A DNA stretch of 40,354 bases from Candidatus Paraburkholderia calva. GTDB lineage: Bacteria; Pseudomonadota; Gammaproteobacteria; Burkholderiales; Burkholderiaceae. A model generated the notes under the pieces. It saw only the letters and a program-made list of their open reading frames with translations, was not told the origin of the DNA and did not search any database. A program made the translations under genes and the position numbers. Positions 36,427 to 40,354 of this stretch are shown here, one piece after another. The number at the start of each line of letters is the position of its first letter. Position 1 is the first letter of the stretch. Location of the stretch: contig LFLF01000022.1 of the NCBI GenBank assembly GCA_001184395.1, positions 1 to 40,354 on the forward strand. The letters run 5' to 3'.

Positions 36427-37170
36427 ATGTTGTATCGCTTCCCCTTGCTGCGCGTCGCCGCAGCCGCGTGCGTCGCCGGTTCGACGATGCTGAGCGTGCC
36501 CGCGCACGCTGGCGTTTTCGACGACAACGAAGCACGTAAAGCCGTCCTCGATCTGCGCACCAAGACCGATAGCCTGAGCAATCAGTTGTCGGCCGCGCAA
36601 CGCACGATCCTCGATCAGCAGAACCGCATCGACCAGTTGAATCAGCAGGTCGCGACGGTTCGTGGCCAGAATGAGGACCTCGCGAATCAGGTCACCACGC
36701 TGCAAAAACAGCAGAAGGACTATTACGCCGATCTCGACACGCGCCTGAAGAAATTCGAGCCGCAGCAAGAGACCATCGATGGCGTAACGGGCGCCGTGCA
36801 ACCCGGCGAGACGGAAGCCTTCAACGCAGCGTCGACTCAGTTCCGCAACGGTGACTACAAGGGCGCCTCGGCGGCCTTCAAGGCGTTCGTGGCAAAGTAC
36901 CCGCAGAGCCCGTATCAGCCGACGGCGCGCTACTGGCTCGGCAATGCGTTATATGCGCAGCGTGACTACAAGGCATCGACTGCGATCTGGCAGGATCTGG
37001 TGAAGCAGTATCCGCAACATCCGCGCGCGCCCGAGGCGCTGCTCGCGATTGCGAACAATCAGGTCGAACAAGGTCAGAAGGCGGCCGCCAAGCAGACGTT
37101 GCAGCAGGTCGTCTCACAGTACGCCGGTTCCGAGGCTGCGCAAACGGCGCAAAGCAAGTATCGCAGGTGA
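36427..37170 (+). CDS. cpoB: cell division coordinator CpoB (YbgF)
   Basis: 247 residues from ATG 36427 (a GTG at 36415 would add four residues, but GGTGAG there serves better as ribosome site). Signal peptide to VPAHA, N-terminal coiled coil (LRTKTDSLSNQLSAAQRTILDQQNRI), then tetratricopeptide repeats (FNAASTQFRNGDYKGASAAFKAFVAKYPQSPYQPTARYWLGNALYAQRDYKAS). Last gene of the tol-pal cluster, modulating TolA and PBP1B activity. Intact. Confidence 0.92.
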   Translation: MLYRFPLLRVAAAACVAGSTMLSVPAHAGVFDDNEARKAVLDLRTKTDSLSNQLSAAQRTILDQQNRIDQLNQQVATVRGQNEDLANQVTTLQKQQKDYYADLDTRLKKFEPQQETIDGVTGAVQPGETEAFNAASTQFRNGDYKGASAAFKAFVAKYPQSPYQPTARYWLGNALYAQRDYKASTAIWQDLVKQYPQHPRAPEALLAIANNQVEQGQKAAAKQTLQQVVSQYAGSEAAQTAQSKYRR

Positions 37171-37279
37171 AGTAAAGCGCGACGCCTTCGGGCGTCGTGC
37201 GAGTCGAGGGAAGTGTTCGCGGTCTGTGATCTCGCGTGCGTTTTCCTTCGACGTTTGAGGCAGGTGCCGCGGTTTTTGG

Positions 37280-37309
37280 TTGACAGTGCCGGACCTCCCC
37301 GCTTATAAT
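37280..37309 (+). promoter_or_regulatory. promoter of tRNA-Lys
   Basis: TTGACA (37280-37285) and TATAAT (37304-37309), 18 bp apart, both full consensus. The mature tRNA begins 12 bp after the -10. Confidence 0.88.
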
Positions 37310-37321
37310 TTTACGTCTTTC

Positions 37322-37397
37322 AGGTCGTTAGCTCAGCTGGTAGAGCAGCGGACTTTTAATCCGTTGGTCACAGGTTCGAATCCTGTACGGCCTACCA
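37322..37397 (+). tRNA. tRNA-Lys, anticodon TTT
   Basis: 76 nt with acceptor stem AGGTCGT/ACGGCCT, D-arm GCTCAGCTGGTAGAGC, anticodon loop CTTTTAA (anticodon TTT), T-loop GTTCGAATC and encoded CCA. Canonical and intact. Confidence 0.96.
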
Positions 37398-37400
37398 AAG

Positions 37401-37424
37401 ATCAAGCAAAAAATCAAGCAAAAA
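37401..37424. repeat. 12-bp tandem duplication after tRNA-Lys
   Basis: atcaagcaaaaa occurs at 37401-37412 and 37413-37424 between the tRNA and its terminator. Confidence 0.85.
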
Positions 37425-37451
37425 GCCCAGTCCTCAAGACTGGGCTTTTTG
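37420..37451. terminator. bidirectional terminator after tRNA-Lys
   Basis: The stem aagcccagtc / gactgggctt around ctcaa has A-rich and T-rich flanks. It serves the tRNA and could serve the convergent acyltransferase relic. Confidence 0.88.
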
Positions 37452-37531
37452 CTTTCTTGCGGGTGTTTTCGCGCACATTTTTGTGCGTACGCCGTCCGGA
37501 GAGCGGAAGCGGGAGATCAGAGCAGCTTCGC

Positions 37532-38694
37532 TTACGCCAGATCGCCCTCTTTCGCGAAGCTCGGCGTCTGCTGATGCGTCGCCGCGCGGCGCTCGAGCCA
37601 TCGCATCATGAGCTTGCGGCCGGGCACTTCGATCGGGTGATAGCACACACCGTCGCCAGCACGATCACCGAGCCGAGCGCGGACACGAACGACACCACGC
37701 CGCCGAGCGCGCCGAGATGCGCCTCGAAGACCGGCGTGACGCACTTCACCGCCGGCGCGAGCAGCATGTGCGTGAGATAGATCGAAAATGAGATCTTACC
37801 GAAGAAGAGAACACACCACGCGATTGCCGAACAGCGCGTTGGCAGCTTTGGAATCGCCATAGCACGCGATCACGATGAGAAACAGTCCCGCGTAGATGAC
37901 GAGATCGTGCGCGCCGGCCGCGTAGACCGCGAGCGTCGCCATCACTGCGAGCAGCGCGAATGCGTTGCCGGGGAAGCAAGCGCGCCCACGCGCATCCGGC
38001 TCACGAGCCGATACGCAAGCAAGCCGAACGTGAAGCCCGCGATGCATCGCATCAGCGGATGAAGTTCGTCGCCCTGGATCACGTTCAGGTATCCGCCGTA
38101 ACCACTGCAATCGTGGCCGCCGGTCGCCGCCGTCATCAGCAGAAAGATCATCAGCGCCGACACGCACCACGCCATCGCCGCACGGCTGCCGATCGCCAGC
38201 GCGACCAGCACAGGGAACAGCACATAGGCGGCGAATTCCGTGCGCAACGACCAAGCCGGCATTACGACGCTATGCGAAATGCCCCACGCCTGAACGAGGA
38301 ACATATTCGCGAGCATGGCTTTCAGGTTCCATGTCACGGGCATGAGCAAGCCGAGCAGAACGTGCTTGCTCAGGTCGTACAGCGTTTGAATGAACGTGAC
38401 GGCGATATACAGCGGAAACACCCGCGCAATGCGCTTCTTCACAAACGCGACATAAGACTCGCACCCCGCGCCGAGCGTCACCGACAACGCATAGTTGAGC
38501 GCCAGCACCAGCCCGCTCAGCATGAAGAACAGATCGACGACGAGATACGCATGCTGCCACGGCCGCAGCGCCACGCCCGCGTGATCGAAATAGTGATACG
38601 CGACCACCGCCAGCGCCGCGATGCCGTGCACGCCGGTCATCGGACGGATTTCGCCCGATACGGTGCGGGATGAAAGTACGCGCGAAGAATTCAT
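37532..38694 (-). pseudogene. acyltransferase-3-type membrane protein, frameshifted
   Basis: ATG 38694 with a GAGGCAGG-like ribosome site. GVHGIAALAVVAYHYFDHAG, YLVVDLFFMLSGLVLALNYA, RIARVFPLYIAV and MPAWSLRTEFAAYVLFPVL are typical of the multi-helix acyltransferase 3 family that O-acylates surface sugars. The frame is lost near 37980 (AFALLAVMATLAVYAAGAHDLVIYAG in another frame), near 37815 (LFFGKISFSIYLTHMLLAP in a third) and again near the end (EVPGRKLMMRWLERR). Adjacent to a broken glycosyltransferase, suggesting a lost polysaccharide locus. Confidence 0.85.
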
Positions 38695-38823
38695 GGCTAA
38701 CCTGCCTCTCAACTGGGCCGCTCAGGCTTTCCCGCCCAGCGAACTCCCTACTGCCGAATCCGCCTTGCGCAGCGAAGCGGGCGCGATAGGCCGGCCCACG
38801 CGATTCATCTCCGCGCGGAACTC

Positions 38824-39841
38824 TTAGGCGGCGAAACGTTCCACCTTGGCGGGGCATGCCGCCGACGTGAAGAGATGTTCGTTCGCTTCGAAATGCTTTA
38901 CCGCGTCACACAGCGACGCCTCGGTCTGCTCGGAGAAGAACATCCCGGTCGGCTACATCCCGGTCGGCTGCTCTTCGGTCAGGCTGACCACCGTCTCCAG
39001 CGCGCCGCCCTTTCCATATGCGATCACCGGCGTGCCGCAGGCCTGCGCCTCGACCACCGAAATGCCGAAGTCCTCCTCGGGCAGCGAACACGAACACGCG
39101 GGCGCGCTGCAGGTGATCGCGCAAGACCTTGAACGACTAATAGCCGAGAATCTCGACATTCGGCCCCGCGACTGCCTTGATCTTGCGCATCTCCGGGCCG
39201 TCGCCGATCACGACGAGACGCTTCTCCGGCATCGTCGAAAAGGCCTTCACGATCAGATCGATGCGCTTGTACGACACCATGCGCGACGCCGTCAGATAGA
39301 AATCGTCCTTGTCGTGACGCACCGATAGATCGCTTACATCGACCGGCGGATAGATCACCGTCGCGGCACGCCCGTAAAACTTCCGGATGCGCCGTGCGAC
39401 GAAATGCGAGTTCGAAATCAGATGATCGACAACGTTGTTCGAACGGACACCCATCCGCACATGTAATACAGCATGGCGCGTACGACCAGCAACTTCAGGC
39501 TAGAGCGAATGCACGTAACTCACGTGAAGCTGATTCGGGCCGGTCAGCACACCCTTCGCGACCGCATACGAACTGGAGATCACGAGTTCGTATTCCGACA
39601 GGTCGAGTTGCTCGATGGCGAGCGGCATCAACGCGAGATAGTGACGGTAGTGCGTGCGCGCGAACGGCAACTTCTGAATGAACGAAGTGCGCACCGGCCA
39701 GCCCCGCAGGCAGAATCGATCCTCGAGAAAATCCACGACCGTGAAGATGTCGGCATTCGGAAAACACTCGATCATCTGCTCGAGAACTTTCTCAGCGCCG
39801 CCGGACGCGGTCAACCAGTCGTGAACGATGGCAACTTTCAT
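38824..39841 (-). pseudogene. GT4-type glycosyltransferase, multiply disrupted
   Basis: ATG 39841: MKVAIVHDWLTASGGAEKVLEQMI, DIFTVVDFLE, ISSSYAVAKGVLTG and HVSYVHS, typical of WbaZ/WcaI-like GT4 enzymes. A deletion removes the segment after VHS (the frame meets TAG at 39500-39502). The protein resumes as DHLISNSHFVARRIRKFYGR, YPPVDV, VSYKRIDLIVKAF and [11 protein letters not shown] to ILGY and TAG 39137-39139. A 1-nt insertion follows before [29 protein letters not shown] (donor-binding E-x7-E). A 15-bp duplication at 38940-38969 then creates TAG 38953-38955. The tail runs to stop 38824. Confidence 0.9.
38940..38969. repeat. 15-bp tandem duplication creating a stop codon
   Basis: acatcccggtcggct occurs at 38940-38954 and 38955-38969. 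On the reverse strand the junction between copies reads ATG-TAG-CCG, so an in-frame repeat of P-T-G-M is split by an amber codon that exists only because of the duplication. Confidence 0.9.
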
Positions 39842-40286
39842 GCATTCCCTCGTGGTAGCAACGGGGTCGTCGAATGGGTGTAAAGGTCGTTATCGGTTTC
39901 GCGCCAGCAGCAGCGACCAGGCGAACACACCGCGCGCCGCATTCTGTGACGCGCGACTCGACCGAGCGCGGATCAGCACCGGGCACCGCTTGTGCGTAAC
40001 ACCGGCAGACATTCGGATGCTTATGAGCTGCTGCGGGACTGCTGCGAGCGACTTCGATACGGCAGATTTGCCATAACCGGATACTGCGGGCTAACCCGCG
40101 AATCAACCATGGGAGAACGCACACTGCCGTTTTTTTACACTCGTTTCTTAAGGCAAGGCTAAACCAGCCGGTTGTATTCATCGATTCAGGCACAAACAGC
40201 GGCAGATTCATCGTGAGTGAGGCTTTACGCCTGGATTTCCGGTCCACCAGGGTGTTGCGCCTGGGCCTGCGGCCCGCTTTCCCCCA
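39842..40286. other. gene-free interval upstream of the glycosyltransferase
   Basis: About 445 nt with a small hairpin (gcggg/cccgc near 40087-40099) and no ORF that resembles a protein. The long reverse-strand frame here has no recognisable content. Confidence 0.4.
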
Positions 40287-40354
40287 TTACGGGCGAACCT
40301 GTGCCATCAATCGCTTGCGCGAAAGATAGACGTTGGTCAACGCCAGCGCGACGA
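40287..40354 (-). CDS. C-terminus of an unidentified gene, cut by the window edge
   Basis: The reverse strand reads VALALTNVYLSRKRLMAQVRP followed by TAA at 40287-40289. The hydrophobic-then-basic ending could be a membrane protein tail. Too short to identify. It could be another polysaccharide-locus gene. Confidence 0.35.
   Translation of the reverse strand, partial: VALALTNVYLSRKRLMAQVRP

Noticed and set aside
10631-39841. All frameshifts being sequencing errors
   Set aside because: Lesions avoid essential genes, include nonsense changes, multi-base tandem duplications and a clean inversion, and several genes carry many independent hits. Individual single-base indels could still be errors.
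39792-40247. Reverse-strand 151-codon frame upstream of the glycosyltransferase
   Set aside because: No recognisable motif, unlikely composition, and it overlaps the glycosyltransferase start. Treated as non-coding.

Overview
The window reads as a chromosomal segment of a Burkholderia-type betaproteobacterium (Burkholderia / Paraburkholderia / Caballeronia group). The evidence is high GC, the gene families present, and conserved neighbourhoods: ispB | rplU-rpmA-obgE-proB, kynR | kynBUA, glyA-nrdR next to minor pilins, and ybgC-tolQRAB-pal-cpoB-tRNA-Lys. Its most striking property is ongoing gene decay. About nineteen genes are broken by frameshifts, nonsense codons, deletions or an inversion, while nearly all translation, envelope and core-metabolism genes are intact. 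This pattern suggests a host-restricted symbiont or pathogen in an early stage of genome reduction. Leaf-nodule Caballeronia would fit, but the species is inference.

Layout. 1-2650: plasmid-derived remnant with a TrfA-type replication initiator carrying three lesions, a small gene overlapping it by ATGA, an AlpA-like DNA-binding gene, a small membrane protein and the N-terminus of a DotA/TraY-like conjugation protein. It ends close to the 3' end of a tRNA-Pro(CGG), a typical integration site. 2700-10630: mostly intact housekeeping genes (ispB, rplU, rpmA, obgE, proB, a CNP1-like lipoprotein, rppH, proS). 10631-15286: alternating broken and intact genes (marC and hpt broken; ffh, a CcsA-like protein and a PP0621-like protein intact; ampD broken). 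15414-18872: nrdA with a sigma70-like promoter overlapped by two NrdR boxes 31 bp apart; the repressor gene nrdR lies at 28564-29046. No nrdB follows nrdA.

19125-23995: a flavin reductase with a read-through tail, an intact kynR regulator, then the ruined kynurenine pathway (kynB, kynU, kynA). kynA is split by an inversion that also truncated an iclR-type regulator and gcdH. 24366-25794: DUF883 / YqjE / YqjK-like stress-membrane cluster, intact. 25800-28413: minor type IV pilin operon fimT-pilV-pilW-pilX-pilE, with three genes broken and pilV carrying Gly to Ser at the prepilin cleavage position. 28564-30315: glyA-nrdR. 30803-32114: a broken short-chain dehydrogenase and broken ybgC. 32258-37170: intact tolQ-tolR-tolA-tolB-pal-cpoB. 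37322-37397: tRNA-Lys(TTT). 37532-39841: broken acyltransferase and glycosyltransferase of surface polysaccharide synthesis.

A recurring signature is the short perfect tandem duplication (8-18 bp, two copies). I found ten, and several coincide with the disabling lesion of a gene; one creates the in-frame TAG of the glycosyltransferase. All positions were read by eye from the sequence. Family assignments rest on recalled family motifs, and no database search was run.
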